From Thioalkalivibrio sp. (GTDB taxonomy: Bacteria; Pseudomonadota; Gammaproteobacteria; Ectothiorhodospirales; Ectothiorhodospiraceae): a stretch of 32,365 nt of DNA. The notes under the pieces were generated by a model, which did not search any database, had not been told where the DNA came from, and was given only the letters and a program-made list of their open reading frames with translations. A program made the translations under genes and the position numbers. Position 1 is the stretch's first letter, and each line of letters opens with the position of its first letter. Positions 7,608 through 15,831 of this stretch are shown one piece after another. The stretch is from NCBI GenBank assembly GCA_003555285.1, contig PWGH01000054.1, forward strand, positions 1-32,365, written 5' to 3'.

Positions 7608-7979
7608 TCAGGCGGGCGCGCCGACGAGTTGGCGCAGCAGGGGTTGCAGGCGGTCGTATCCCTCGATCGTGATGCTGGCGTTGGTGATCGGGTGACCGAC
7701 CAGGGTGAACTCGATCGGAACCACCTCGGCCGCACCGAGCACGACGACCGCCGTTCCGGCGCGCTCCCGGCTGAAGAGCGTGCCCTCCAGACTCACGGCC
7801 TCGACACCGACGTGTTCACTGATGTCCTCTCGGAGCATCTCGCCCATGGCGGTCTGTACGTGCCGATGCACCAGCCATTCGCCGCCGACGTACAAGGCCG
7901 CAATCACCAGAAGCAGGACCAGTACGCTGACGATGCCGATTCCCTGCACGAACTCCGACCGGGTCGCTCGGTGGGCCAT
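7608..7979 (-). CDS. Small membrane-anchored protein of unknown function
   Basis: The 123-residue product has one N-terminal membrane anchor (about residues 14-35, IGIVSVLVLLLVIAALYVGG) and a periplasmic or cytoplasmic domain of about 85 residues with alternating hydrophobic positions, suggesting a beta-rich fold. AAGGAG lies 8 bases upstream of the ATG. It has the same orientation as the downstream rhomboid gene, 88 bases away, so the two may be co-transcribed and the protein could be a membrane partner, but no family was recognised. Confidence 0.7.
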   Translation of the reverse strand: MAHRATRSEFVQGIGIVSVLVLLLVIAALYVGGEWLVHRHVQTAMGEMLREDISEHVGVEAVSLEGTLFSRERAGTAVVVLGAAEVVPIEFTLVGHPITNASITIEGYDRLQPLLRQLVGAPA

Positions 7980-8217
7980 GGTTTCATCTCCTTGTCGCGG
8001 TGTGAGGGAGGCGCCGCGGCATGGCGTGCCTTCGGCGGGCCGATGATATCCATGATTGCATGATAAATGTGCGGCGGTATTCGATGCGCGGAGGCGACGG
8101 CCCCGAAGACCGCGTCCAGGGGGTTGAACCGCATTGGGCGGCGGTGGGGTCGCTGATACGATGACGACCAGCCAAGCCCGGTTGTTCGTGTTCTGTGCTC
8201 ACAAACGGAGAATGCCG

Positions 8218-9402
8218 ATGACACGCGAAGTGGTGATCTGTAGCCCCGTCCGGACCGCCATTGGCACGTACGGCGGCCGATTGAAGGACATGCCGGCGAC
8301 CGATCTGGGCGCCATTGCAATCCGCGAGACCCTGGTGCGCGCCGGACTGGCCGGCGATCGGGTCGATACCGTGGTGATGGGCAACGTGATCCAGGCCGGT
8401 AACCGGATGAATCCGGCACGCCAGGCGGCCCTTAACGGCGGCATTCCGATCGCGGTGCCCGCGCTGACGGTCAACCGGGTTTGCGGTTCCGGCGCGCAGG
8501 CCGTGGTTTCCGCGGCTCAGGAGATCCTGCTGGGGCATGCGCAATGCGCGGTGGCCGGCGGCATGGAGAACATGGACCGGGCGCCCTATCTGCTCGAGAA
8601 GGCGCGCTGGGGCTACCGCATGGGCGACGCCAGCCTGATCGATTCGATGCTCTGCGACGGGCTCCACGATGCCTTTTCCGGTCAGCACTCGGGCTGGCAC
8701 ACCGAAGACCTGGTGGTCGATTACCAGGTCAGTCGGGAGGATCAGGATGCCTGGGCCGCACGCTCGCAGCAGCGCTTCTCGAAGGCCCAGTCCGAAGGGC
8801 TGTTCGAGCCGGAGATCGTTCCCGTGGAGGTGCCCGGCCGCAAGGGGCCGACCGTCTTCGACACTGACGAGCACAACCGGGCCGACACCACCGTCGAGAG
8901 CCTGGCCAAGCTGCGTCCGGCGTTTCGCCCGGAAGGCGCAATTACCGCGGGCAACGCCCCGGGGCTGAATACCGGCGCGGCGGCCATGGTGCTGGCCGAG
9001 CGCGAGGGGGCCGAGCAGAACGGCCTGTTGCCGGTGGCGCGCCTGGTGGCCTGGGGCGTGGCCGCGGTGGAACCGGGCCTGTTCGGCCTGGGTCCGATCC
9101 CCTCGACCCGCCAAGCGCTGGACCGCGCGGGATGGGGCGTAGAGGATCTCGAGCGCGTGGAGATCAACGAGGCCTTCGCCGCGATCGCGCTGGCGGCGCT
9201 GCGCGAACTGGGACTGGCCGAGGACATCGTGAACGTGGAGGGTGGTGCGATCGCCCATGGGCATCCGATCGGTGCCAGCGGTGCAGTCCTCACCACGCGC
9301 CTGCTGCATGCGATGCAGCGCACCGGGCAGCGTCGCGGCCTGGTGACCCTGTGCATCGGCGGCGGCCAGGGCATTGCGCTGGCGCTGGAGCGCCTGGAAT
9401 AA
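8218..9402 (+). CDS. Acetyl-CoA C-acetyltransferase (thiolase)
   Basis: This 394-residue protein has the usual length for bacterial biosynthetic thiolases. Cys89 in NRVCGSGAQ is the acyl-accepting nucleophile. The C-terminal catalytic His lies in GGAIAHGHPIGASGA and the second Cys in LCIGGGQG; NEAF is present. It would condense two acetyl-CoA to acetoacetyl-CoA or cleave 3-ketoacyl-CoA. The segment before the active site helix reads GNAPGLNTGAAAMVL where most thiolases have an N-A-S-G-I-N-D-G form, a small substitution. The ATG at 8218 was taken because GGAG ends 7 bases before it; an ATG at 8212 is too close to that site. No phaB, phaC or fatty-acid genes adjoin, so its pathway is open. Confidence 0.9.
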   Translation: MTREVVICSPVRTAIGTYGGRLKDMPATDLGAIAIRETLVRAGLAGDRVDTVVMGNVIQAGNRMNPARQAALNGGIPIAVPALTVNRVCGSGAQAVVSAAQEILLGHAQCAVAGGMENMDRAPYLLEKARWGYRMGDASLIDSMLCDGLHDAFSGQHSGWHTEDLVVDYQVSREDQDAWAARSQQRFSKAQSEGLFEPEIVPVEVPGRKGPTVFDTDEHNRADTTVESLAKLRPAFRPEGAITAGNAPGLNTGAAAMVLAEREGAEQNGLLPVARLVAWGVAAVEPGLFGLGPIPSTRQALDRAGWGVEDLERVEINEAFAAIALAALRELGLAEDIVNVEGGAIAHGHPIGASGAVLTTRLLHAMQRTGQRRGLVTLCIGGGQGIALALERLE

Positions 9403-9413
9403 CAGGAACTCTC

Positions 9414-9733
9414 GCCACGGAAGGCACGGAAAACACGGAAGAACAGATGGATTGCATTGGTCAGCTTGCTTCCGTGCCTTCCGTGTTTTCCGTGGCCCGC
9501 CCTTCCGGTGTCAGGAAGATCCGCCACGGAAGGCACGGATAACACGGAAGAACAGATGGATTGCATAGGTCAGCTTGCTTCCGTGCCTTCCGTGCCTTCC
9601 GTGTTTTCCGTGGCCCGCCCTTCCGGTGTCAGGAAGATCCGCCACGGAAGGCACGGAAAACACGGAAGAACAGATGGATTGCATAGGTCAGCTTGCTTCC
9701 GTGCTTTCCGTGGCTCGCCCCTCCCGGGTCAGG
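9414..9733. repeat. Three tandem palindromic repeat units with variable CACGGAA arrays
   Basis: Unit 1 (9414-9522, 109 bp), unit 2 (9523-9640, 118 bp) and unit 3 (9641-about 9733, 93 bp) are nearly identical. Each opens with three head-to-tail copies of a 9-mer (CACGGAA plus two bases) and closes with the inverse (TTCCGTG arrays), separated by a 33-base loop with GAACAGATGGATTGCAT. The closing array has 3, 4 and 2 copies in units 1, 2 and 3. Each unit would fold as a long hairpin. This is a REP/MITE-like intergenic element between the convergent thiolase and 9796-9996 genes. Short frames through it are not genes. Confidence 0.9.
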
Positions 9734-9748
9734 GGGGTGGCGTGGGCC

Positions 9749-9774
9749 AAAAAAAACCGCCCCGGAGGGCGGTT
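9749..9774 (-). terminator. Rho-independent terminator for the 9796-9996 gene
   Basis: On the minus strand an 8-bp stem (AACCGCCC/GGGCGGTT) with a 4-base loop is followed by a run of eight T residues that overlaps the stem base. It lies 22 bases after the stop codon of the small leftward gene. Confidence 0.9.
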
Positions 9775-9795
9775 CGACGTCCGATGGATCCAGTC

Positions 9796-9996
9796 TTATT
9801 GCCGGGTCCAGGCACTGTAGCCGTCGGTCTTGCCTTCGAGGCCGTCGTTGTAACCGGCATCGTAGGGCTCGGTGACCCGCTGCTCTTCGAGCTTGGGGTT
9901 GTGCAGAAAACCGCTCTGCCAGCCGAGTACATAGGCAGGATCGACGCCGGCGCCTTCCATCTTGGTCGAAGTTTCATAAAACGTCTTCTTATCCAT
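9796..9996 (-). CDS. Small 66-residue protein with GW/GY-x2-G motifs
   Basis: The product begins MDKKTFYETSTKMEG; GGAGG lies 8 bases before this ATG and it has a clear terminator, so expression is likely. It carries two similar motifs, LGWQSGFLHNP and AGYNDGLEGKT, of the aromatic-x-x-Gly type. Motifs of this kind occur in ribosome modulation factor (RMF), which is of similar size, but the overall match is too weak to call it RMF. It is acidic and lacks Cys and membrane segments. It reads away from the Sel1/glutaredoxin side and converges on the thiolase. No function is assigned. Confidence 0.75.
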   Translation of the reverse strand: MDKKTFYETSTKMEGAGVDPAYVLGWQSGFLHNPKLEEQRVTEPYDAGYNDGLEGKTDGYSAWTRQ

Positions 9997-10228
9997 CCTT
10001 CGCTCCTCCAAATGTGGTTTGCCGTGCCTGCCGCATCACGCTGGGCGGTCCGGACCCGGAAAAAGATCGTGGTGAAGTATAGGCTGCCAACCCCGATTGC
10101 CGTATATCCCCATCGAGAGGGTTACCGCACGGGCCTTGATCCGGCACCATGCACGGTCCCGGATCAAGGCCTGTGCCACCGCCTCTTGCACCGGTCCTGC
10201 CGGCCCACTCAAAGACCCCGGATGGACG

Positions 10229-10708
10229 ATGCCACGCTCCGACGATAACCCGATGTCCGATGACGACCAGATGAGCTTCGAAAGCGGCTTGGCGGCCTTC
10301 GAAAGCAAGCATTTCTCCCAGGCCATGAGTTTTCTCTCCCCGCTGGCGGAGTCCGGCAACGTCGACGCCCAATACCGGGTGGCGATCATGTGCCAGAACG
10401 GCCTGGGCGTGGTGCGCAACCCCGATTCGGCGGCCCATTGGATGCGCACAGCCGCCGAAGAGGGTCACCCGATGGCCCAACACGGCCTGGGCTTCATGTA
10501 CATGGAAGGCGATTGCGTCGATAAGAACCCGGCGCAGGCGGTGCACTGGTTCGAACTGGCGGCGGCACAGGGACTCGCGGGTTCGAAGACCACGCTGGCG
10601 CTGATGTATGCCCAGGGCAGTGGTGTGGAGCGCGACCTGGAAGCGGCCCGCCGCTGGTATCTCTCCGCCGGTTTCGACCCGGACGAGATCGATGCGATGC
10701 ATTCGTAG
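10229..10708 (+). CDS. Sel1-repeat (SLR) protein
   Basis: The 159-residue product has three Sel1-like tetratricopeptide repeats, each of about 36 residues: one containing QYRVAIMCQNGLGVVRNPDS, one containing QHGLGFMYMEGDCVDKN and one containing LALMYAQGSGVERDLEAAR. Repeats of this type form a helical scaffold for protein contacts. No signal peptide or membrane segment was seen, so it is probably cytoplasmic. The start is uncertain: ATGs at 10229, 10253 and 10271 are in frame and none has a strong ribosome site; 10229 has a weak GGA six bases before it. It precedes the glutaredoxin gene by 164 bases of C-rich spacer. Confidence 0.8.
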   Translation: MPRSDDNPMSDDDQMSFESGLAAFESKHFSQAMSFLSPLAESGNVDAQYRVAIMCQNGLGVVRNPDSAAHWMRTAAEEGHPMAQHGLGFMYMEGDCVDKNPAQAVHWFELAAAQGLAGSKTTLALMYAQGSGVERDLEAARRWYLSAGFDPDEIDAMHS

Positions 10709-10872
10709 CGACCGATGCGCTCCGGCGTCGTTGCCGTCCAACCCCGTTGTTACCCAGCCCCGTTCTGCTATCCAGCCCCCTTGTGCTATCGAGCCCAGTA
10801 ATCATCCAGCCCAGTCATGACCCAACGCCTGCCAACGATTCCAGTCATGCCAGCCCGGACACCGACCCGCCG

Positions 10873-11145
10873 ATGAGCCGAATCCGCCTCTATCGTATCG
10901 AGACCTGCCCCTACTGCGACCGCGCCGAGGCCCTGTTGAACCGCCGCGGCGCCGGTGAGCTTCTCGATATCATCCGCATCGACGACTCCCGCAAGGGCTT
11001 TGCGGAAATGGCGCGCCTGACCGGGCAGCGCACGGTACCGCAGGTGTTCATCGGCGAACGGCATATCGGCGGCTTCGACGACCTGGTGGAACTGGATATG
11101 GACGGCGACCTGAATGACTTGGTCGAAGCGCTCCGAACCCCCTGA
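10873..11145 (+). CDS. Glutaredoxin (GrxC type)
   Basis: The 90-residue protein is a complete dithiol glutaredoxin. The redox motif CPYC follows the first strand (YRIETCPYCDRAEALL), and the cis-Pro and GSH-binding parts follow (TVPQVFIGERHIGGFDDL). It reduces protein and glutathione mixed disulfides in the cytoplasm. The ATG at 10873 lacks a clear ribosome site, and the preceding spacer is C-rich. It is followed 30 bases later by cysG, so the two may be co-transcribed; both relate to reduced sulfur. Confidence 0.92.
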   Translation: MSRIRLYRIETCPYCDRAEALLNRRGAGELLDIIRIDDSRKGFAEMARLTGQRTVPQVFIGERHIGGFDDLVELDMDGDLNDLVEALRTP

Positions 11146-11174
11146 CCCCGATTCCCTGACTCCGGACGTACCCC

Positions 11175-12674
11175 ATGGATTACTACCCGCTCTTTATCAA
11201 ACTGACCGACCGACCCTGCCTGGTGGTGGGCGGCGGCGGCGTGGCCATGCGCAAGGTAACGCTGCTGCGCAAGGCCGGCGCCCGGGTCACCGTGGTGGCC
11301 CCGCGTTTGTGCCCGGAACTGGTGGCCCTGCGCGATGCCGGCCACATCGAGCACCTGGACCGTGTCTTCGAGGATGACGACATCTTCCGACGCGTATTGG
11401 TGGTCGCTTCCACCGACGACGAGGCCGTGAACCGCCACATCTCGGAAGTGGCCACGGCAAATTTCGTGCCGGTGAACGTCGTCGATCGGCCGGAACTGTG
11501 CACGTTCATCACGCCGTCGATGATCGACCGCTCGCCGTTGCAGGTGGCGATCTCCACCGGGGGCGCCTCGCCGGTGCTGGCACGCCTGCTGCGCTCGCGG
11601 ATCGAGAGCTTCCTGCCGGCGAGCTACGGCCGTCTGGCCGCCCTGGTCGAGGGTTTTCGCGAACGGGTCAAGGCGCGTCTGCCGAATACCGAGTTGCGGC
11701 GACGCTTCTGGGAACGCCTGCTCGAGGGGTCGGTTACCGAACTGGTGCTTTCCGGTCGCGAGGACGCCGCCCGCCAGGTGCTGGACCAGGCGTTGGAAGA
11801 GGGGCTGGACCAGCGCGACGGCTTCGGCGAGGTCTTCCTGGTCGGCGCCGGCCCCGGTGATCCGGATCTGCTGACCTTCCGCGCGCTGCGCCTGATGCAG
11901 TTGGCCGACGTGGTGGTGCACGACAATCTGGTGTCGCCGGCGATCATGGAGCTGGTGCGTCGCGACGCCGAACGGATCTATGCCGGCAAGCAACGCGATC
12001 AGCACACCCTGCCGCAGGAGGATATCAATCGCCTGTTGGTCAAGCTCGCGAAGGCGGGCAACCGCGTGCTGCGCCTGAAGGGGGGCGACCCGTTCATCTT
12101 CGGCCGCGGCGGCGAGGAGATCGACACCCTGATGCAGGAGGGCATTCCCTTCCAGGTGGTGCCGGGCGTTACCGCAGCCGCGGGTTGCGCCGCCTTCGCC
12201 GGAATTCCGCTGACCCACCGCGATTATGCGCAGTCCTTGGTGTTCGCGACCGGACACCTGAAAAACGGCACGATCGACTTGAATTGGAACATGCTCGCAC
12301 AGCCGGCGCAGACCGTGGTGTTCTACATGGGTCTGTTCGGCTTGCCGATCATCTGCCGCGAGCTGAAGGCCCATGGCCGAGACGGTTCCACGCCGGCGGC
12401 GTTGATCGAGCAGGGGACGACCCAGAACCAGCGGGTGTTGGTGGGAACCCTCGATACGCTGCCCGAACTGGTCGCGGAGCACGAGGTCAAACCGCCAACA
12501 TTGATCATCGTCGGCGAGGTGGTGGCGCTTCAGGAACGCCTGCAGTGGTTCCGGCCGGGTTCCGATCACAGCCCCGCCAGCCTGTTCGGCAGCCAGGGCC
12601 ATCTGCCTGCGCCGGAGACGGCCCCCGAGGTCGCCCCCCTGCAGGGGGGCGTGCATGAAAAGAAGTCCGCATGA
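11175..12674 (+). CDS. cysG: Siroheme synthase (CysG: methyltransferase, dehydrogenase, ferrochelatase)
   Basis: At 499 residues this is the fused enzyme, slightly longer than E. coli CysG (457). The N-terminal CysG-B half has the NAD site GGGGVAMRK (19-27), Asp104 in NVVDRPE that serves both dehydrogenase and chelatase steps, and the ISTGGASPVLARLLR segment. The C-terminal SUMT half has VGAGPGDPDLLT and GGDPFIFGRGGEE. It converts uroporphyrinogen III to siroheme, the cofactor of nitrite and sulfite reductases. A Pro-rich tail of about 35 residues is extra. It lies near the NarX/NarL-type pair, consistent with nitrogen-oxide respiration or assimilation. The S24-like gene starts 27 bases downstream. 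Confidence 0.95.
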   Translation: MDYYPLFIKLTDRPCLVVGGGGVAMRKVTLLRKAGARVTVVAPRLCPELVALRDAGHIEHLDRVFEDDDIFRRVLVVASTDDEAVNRHISEVATANFVPVNVVDRPELCTFITPSMIDRSPLQVAISTGGASPVLARLLRSRIESFLPASYGRLAALVEGFRERVKARLPNTELRRRFWERLLEGSVTELVLSGREDAARQVLDQALEEGLDQRDGFGEVFLVGAGPGDPDLLTFRALRLMQLADVVVHDNLVSPAIMELVRRDAERIYAGKQRDQHTLPQEDINRLLVKLAKAGNRVLRLKGGDPFIFGRGGEEIDTLMQEGIPFQVVPGVTAAAGCAAFAGIPLTHRDYAQSLVFATGHLKNGTIDLNWNMLAQPAQTVVFYMGLFGLPIICRELKAHGRDGSTPAALIEQGTTQNQRVLVGTLDTLPELVAEHEVKPPTLIIVGEVVALQERLQWFRPGSDHSPASLFGSQGHLPAPETAPEVAPLQGGVHEKKSA

Positions 12675-12700
12675 GCGGACGTCTGCGTGAGGAGGAAGCC

Positions 12701-13054
12701 ATGAGCATGGAATTCACGCCGCCCGACATGGCGGGCCTGACCGAGAGCAGCGGTTGCGCCGCGAGCGAGCCCTTTGCGCTGCGGGTGCTCGGCGACAGCA
12801 TGGCCCCGGAATTCGAGCACGGGGTCATCATCATCATCGATCCCTCCGGCGTCGGCGAAGACGGCAGCTACGTGGTGGCCAAGCACGACGGCGAGCACCT
12901 GTTTCGGCAGTTGCGGATCGAGGAGGGCGCGTATTACCTGGTGGCCCTGCAGGAGGACCAGCGCCGCCTGGAGATCGACGGACCGCAGTCGATCGTCGGT
13001 GTGGTCACGCAGCGCGCCGGCCGCCGCCGCGCGCAGCACAAGCATTACCTCTGA
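12701..13054 (+). CDS. Stand-alone S24/LexA C-terminal-like domain protein
   Basis: The 117-residue product lacks a DNA-binding domain and consists of a LexA/UmuD-like peptidase fold. The Ser motif is intact (RVLGDSMAPEF, Ser33), and VVAKHDGEHLFRQL aligns with the strand that carries the catalytic Lys in LexA. At that position this protein has Arg69 (FRQL in place of VKRL), so self-cleavage is probably lost or altered. The start at 12701 is set by AGGAGGA five bases upstream. It follows cysG closely on the same strand, suggesting co-transcription. The role is unknown; a ligand- or protein-binding function is possible. Confidence 0.8.
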   Translation: MSMEFTPPDMAGLTESSGCAASEPFALRVLGDSMAPEFEHGVIIIIDPSGVGEDGSYVVAKHDGEHLFRQLRIEEGAYYLVALQEDQRRLEIDGPQSIVGVVTQRAGRRRAQHKHYL

Positions 13055-13153
13055 TCCCGGCCGCAGCCCCCGGATGGCTGACCCCTACCCCGCACCACGC
13101 CAACCCCTAACGCCGGGGTGGCCCGAGCGCCACGGGTCCACCCGGTTGTGCGG

Positions 13154-13837
13154 TCAGTCCTCGTCGTAGGACACACCGACCCGAGCCGGTGTATGGCTCA
13201 GGGCGTGCTGGACCGCCAGCACCGCGGCCTCCACCCGGGAGTGCACGCCGAGCTTGCGCAGGATGGCCTTCACGTGCAGTTTCACGGTGCCGTCGGAAAT
13301 CCCGAGATTGCGCGCGATCACCTTGTTGCTCTGCCCCTCCGCCAGCAGGTTCAGGATCTCGCCCTCGCGCGGAGTCAGGGTGTCGAAGGGGCCCGGCGTG
13401 TCTTCTGCCGCCTCGGCCTGCCCCTGCACCACCCGCACCAGCAACTGTGCCAGATGCGGCGCGACCACGGTCTTGCCCTGAATGATCTCTTCGAGAGCGG
13501 CCACCAGGTCGGAGGGTTCCATCTCCTTCAGCAGATAGCCCTGGGCGCCGTTGCGCAGGCACTCGATGAGGTCGGCTTCGGCGGTGCTGGTGGTCAGCAT
13601 CACGATGGGCATCTGCAGCCCGCTCTGGCGCAGGCGCCGCAGCACCTCAAGGCCGTTCATGTTGGGCATGCGCATATCCAGCAGGATCACGTCCGGTAGC
13701 AGTTCCCGGGCCAGGCGAATCCCGGTCTCGCCATCGCCGACGGCGCCCACCGTCTCGATGTTGCGGCGGCTCAGCAGTTCCTGCAGGCCTTCACGGAACA
13801 GGGTGTGATCGTCGATCAGAAGGACACGTTGACTCAT
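13154..13837 (-). CDS. narL: NarL-family response regulator
   Basis: The 227-residue protein has a receiver domain (acidic pair Asp9-Asp10, phosphorylated Asp54 in ILLDMRMP, switch Thr near 82 and Lys in GYLLKE) and a LuxR-type HTH (LTPREGEILNLLAEGQSNK, then GISDGTVKLHVKAILRKLG). The HTH is of the NarL type. It lies 52 bases downstream of a NarX-like kinase on the same strand, so the two form an operon and a phosphorelay pair. It probably controls nitrate/nitrite or other redox genes. The narL symbol reflects similarity; its signal has not been shown. Confidence 0.88.
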   Translation of the reverse strand: MSQRVLLIDDHTLFREGLQELLSRRNIETVGAVGDGETGIRLARELLPDVILLDMRMPNMNGLEVLRRLRQSGLQMPIVMLTTSTAEADLIECLRNGAQGYLLKEMEPSDLVAALEEIIQGKTVVAPHLAQLLVRVVQGQAEAAEDTPGPFDTLTPREGEILNLLAEGQSNKVIARNLGISDGTVKLHVKAILRKLGVHSRVEAAVLAVQHALSHTPARVGVSYDED

Positions 13838-13889
13838 CGGGTCGGGCTCATGGGTTCAAGCTCATGGGGTCGGGATCATCGGCTCGGGC

Positions 13890-15533
13890 TCATTGGCTGG
13901 CCTGCATGCGGGAAGGGAAGGCCACGGTCTGGGGCTTGGGGTATTGGAAGCTCAGGGTCAGCCGCGTACCTTCGCCGGCTTCGGTCTCGATGCGCAGCGT
14001 ACCCTCCAGGCGTGCCGCCCGTTCCTTCATCACGTTCAGACCGATGTGTTCGCCCGGACCGCCCTCGGCGACGCCGTCGATGCCGCAGCCGTCGTCTTCG
14101 ATCATCAACAAGAACGAACCGTGACTGTCGCTGCGCAACAACAGCCGCACGTACTGGGCACCGGCATGCTTGCGTACGTTGCACAGCGCCTCCTGCGCAA
14201 TCCGCAGCACCTCGGTTTCCATCTCGATCGGCAAGGCCTTGGCCTGCCACTCCTGCTGCAGGTAGATGCGAATCCCGGTGTCCTGGCGAAAGTCCTCGAC
14301 CGCCTGTTCCATCGCCGTGATCAGGCCCTGGCGATGCACCGGCGCACGGAATTGGCTGATCAGTTCCCGCAACTCGGTGTTGGCGCGGGCGAGATTCTTC
14401 TTGATCAGATCCACCTCGCGGGTCAGATCGGCCTGCGGGCGATGCATCGATTCCTCCAGTGCATCAACCCGAAAGCCGAGGCTGGCGAGGGTCTGGGCCA
14501 GAGAGTCGTGCAGTTCATGGGCCAGGTGCGTACGCTCCTCCACGATCGTCAGGCGTTGCGCCTCTTCGTCCACGCGGGCCTTTTCGATCGCCATGCCCAG
14601 GTGCCGGCCGATACTGGTCAACAGGTTGTCCATGTCCTCGTTGAGATTTTGCGGCCATTCGTCCAGGAACAGGCTGTAGACCCCGAGGGTCCGACCCTGG
14701 TGTTGCAGCGGAACGGCCAGCATGGCCGGTTCGTCCTGGTTGTCGTCGTCGCGCATGCGGCCGCATTCGTGCACGTCCGCCTTCCACAGCATCTCGCTGC
14801 CGCCGACCACCTTGCCGCACACGCAACGCCCGATCGGCAGGGTGTCCCGGCAGTGCCGGTTGTTCGCCTCGAAGCCGAGATTCGCGACCAGGCGCATCTG
14901 GCCGTCTGGTGTCAGCAGCCGGGCGGTGGCGGCGCGCGCCCCGAGGGTTCGCTTCAGGCCGTGCAGGAAGCGGGTGAGCAGATCGTCCAGATCGCGGGAC
15001 ATGTTGATGCTCGCCGCCACGTCGTACAGCACCTCGAGGGTGTGCGACTTGTCCTCCAGGCGCTGGGTCTGTACCCCCACCTCGTCACTCATCTCCCGCG
15101 TGAGCCGCTGCAGTTGCTCGGTGAGCGCGTTGACGTCCTTGGCCAGTTCGGCGAATTCGCCGGTGACGGGAACCGGGATGCGGGCGGCAAGATTGCCGCC
15201 ACGAACGCGCTGGGCCCAGTGGCGCAGGTGGAACAGCGGCGCGACCAGGTGGTGGTAGATCACGAACGGTACGGTGACCGTGGCCAGAAAGCCGATCCAC
15301 AGCACGAAGGATTGCACCACCAGGTAGGGGATCGAGGTCCAGGTGGTGAAGATGATCCAGGCATTCATCGCCAGGGCGATCAGCAGCGCGACCACGATCA
15401 CCGCCAGCGGCAGAAACATGTGGTTCTGCATCATTCCCTGCGCCTTGTGGTGCCAGCCCTTGCCGGGACGGATCATCCAGTGCGCGACCCCTCCCGGTCC
15501 CCGGGCAGGTGGTGTTCTCACAGGGATCTTCAT
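13890..15533 (-). CDS. narX: NarX-like sensor histidine kinase with Cys-containing GAF domain
   Basis: The 547-residue kinase begins MKIPVRTPPARG; AGGAGG lies five bases before this ATG. Two membrane helices (about 41-62 and 69-92) are separated by only a few residues, so the large periplasmic nitrate-binding domain of E. coli NarX is missing. HAMP (about 93-145), GAF (about 165-315), HisKA_3 with His342 in HELHDSLAQ, and an ATPase domain (DDGCGIDG) follow. The GAF part holds Cys228, Cys237, Cys239 and Cys257 (GRCVCGKVV, HECGRM), a likely redox or metal site. NarX/NarQ proteins also carry conserved Cys residues in their central region. The input is therefore probably cytoplasmic or redox. narL follows in the operon. 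Confidence 0.85.
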   Translation of the reverse strand: MKIPVRTPPARGPGGVAHWMIRPGKGWHHKAQGMMQNHMFLPLAVIVVALLIALAMNAWIIFTTWTSIPYLVVQSFVLWIGFLATVTVPFVIYHHLVAPLFHLRHWAQRVRGGNLAARIPVPVTGEFAELAKDVNALTEQLQRLTREMSDEVGVQTQRLEDKSHTLEVLYDVAASINMSRDLDDLLTRFLHGLKRTLGARAATARLLTPDGQMRLVANLGFEANNRHCRDTLPIGRCVCGKVVGGSEMLWKADVHECGRMRDDDNQDEPAMLAVPLQHQGRTLGVYSLFLDEWPQNLNEDMDNLLTSIGRHLGMAIEKARVDEEAQRLTIVEERTHLAHELHDSLAQTLASLGFRVDALEESMHRPQADLTREVDLIKKNLARANTELRELISQFRAPVHRQGLITAMEQAVEDFRQDTGIRIYLQQEWQAKALPIEMETEVLRIAQEALCNVRKHAGAQYVRLLLRSDSHGSFLLMIEDDGCGIDGVAEGGPGEHIGLNVMKERAARLEGTLRIETEAGEGTRLTLSFQYPKPQTVAFPSRMQASQ

Positions 15534-15831
15534 TCGGCCTCCTGGCCCGGTAGGACACCGCGCCGGTTGGGTTGCTGACGCTCGTGGTCCTCTCCCCTCG
15601 GCGGCGTCCGGTGCATCATCGGAATCGTTCGGCTCCACCAGTGGCCCCGTTGGCCGTTCCGTCCCCTGCGCTTTTGCAGGTGCGGGCTCGGGACGGTGGC
15701 CGGTTCCGAATCGCGATCCCGATCACAGTGTCTGAGGCCCGTGCCGCCAAGTCAAAGCCCACACGGCTAAACAAGGTATTTGGGCCGCGGCTTGGACCGC
15801 TCTCGACAGCGCACGAGGCGCTTGGCCGGGC

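Noticed and set aside
9457..10248. Long open frames across the tandem repeats
   Set aside because: They arise from translation of the CACGGAA/TTCCGTG hairpins (repeated ATEGTENTEE and PSVPSVFSV-like peptides), a well-known artefact of this kind of element.
10735..10865. C-rich spacer with loosely repeated TATCCAGCCC-like units
   Set aside because: Repeats are imperfect and short; no structure or function could be supported.
10911..12656. 581-residue leftward frame opposite cysG
   Set aside because: Antisense of a clear CysG; low-complexity His/Gln/Arg composition.
13893..15578. 561-residue rightward frame opposite the kinase gene
   Set aside because: It is the complement of the NarX-like gene, whose domains are unmistakable; GC-rich DNA keeps the opposite frame open.
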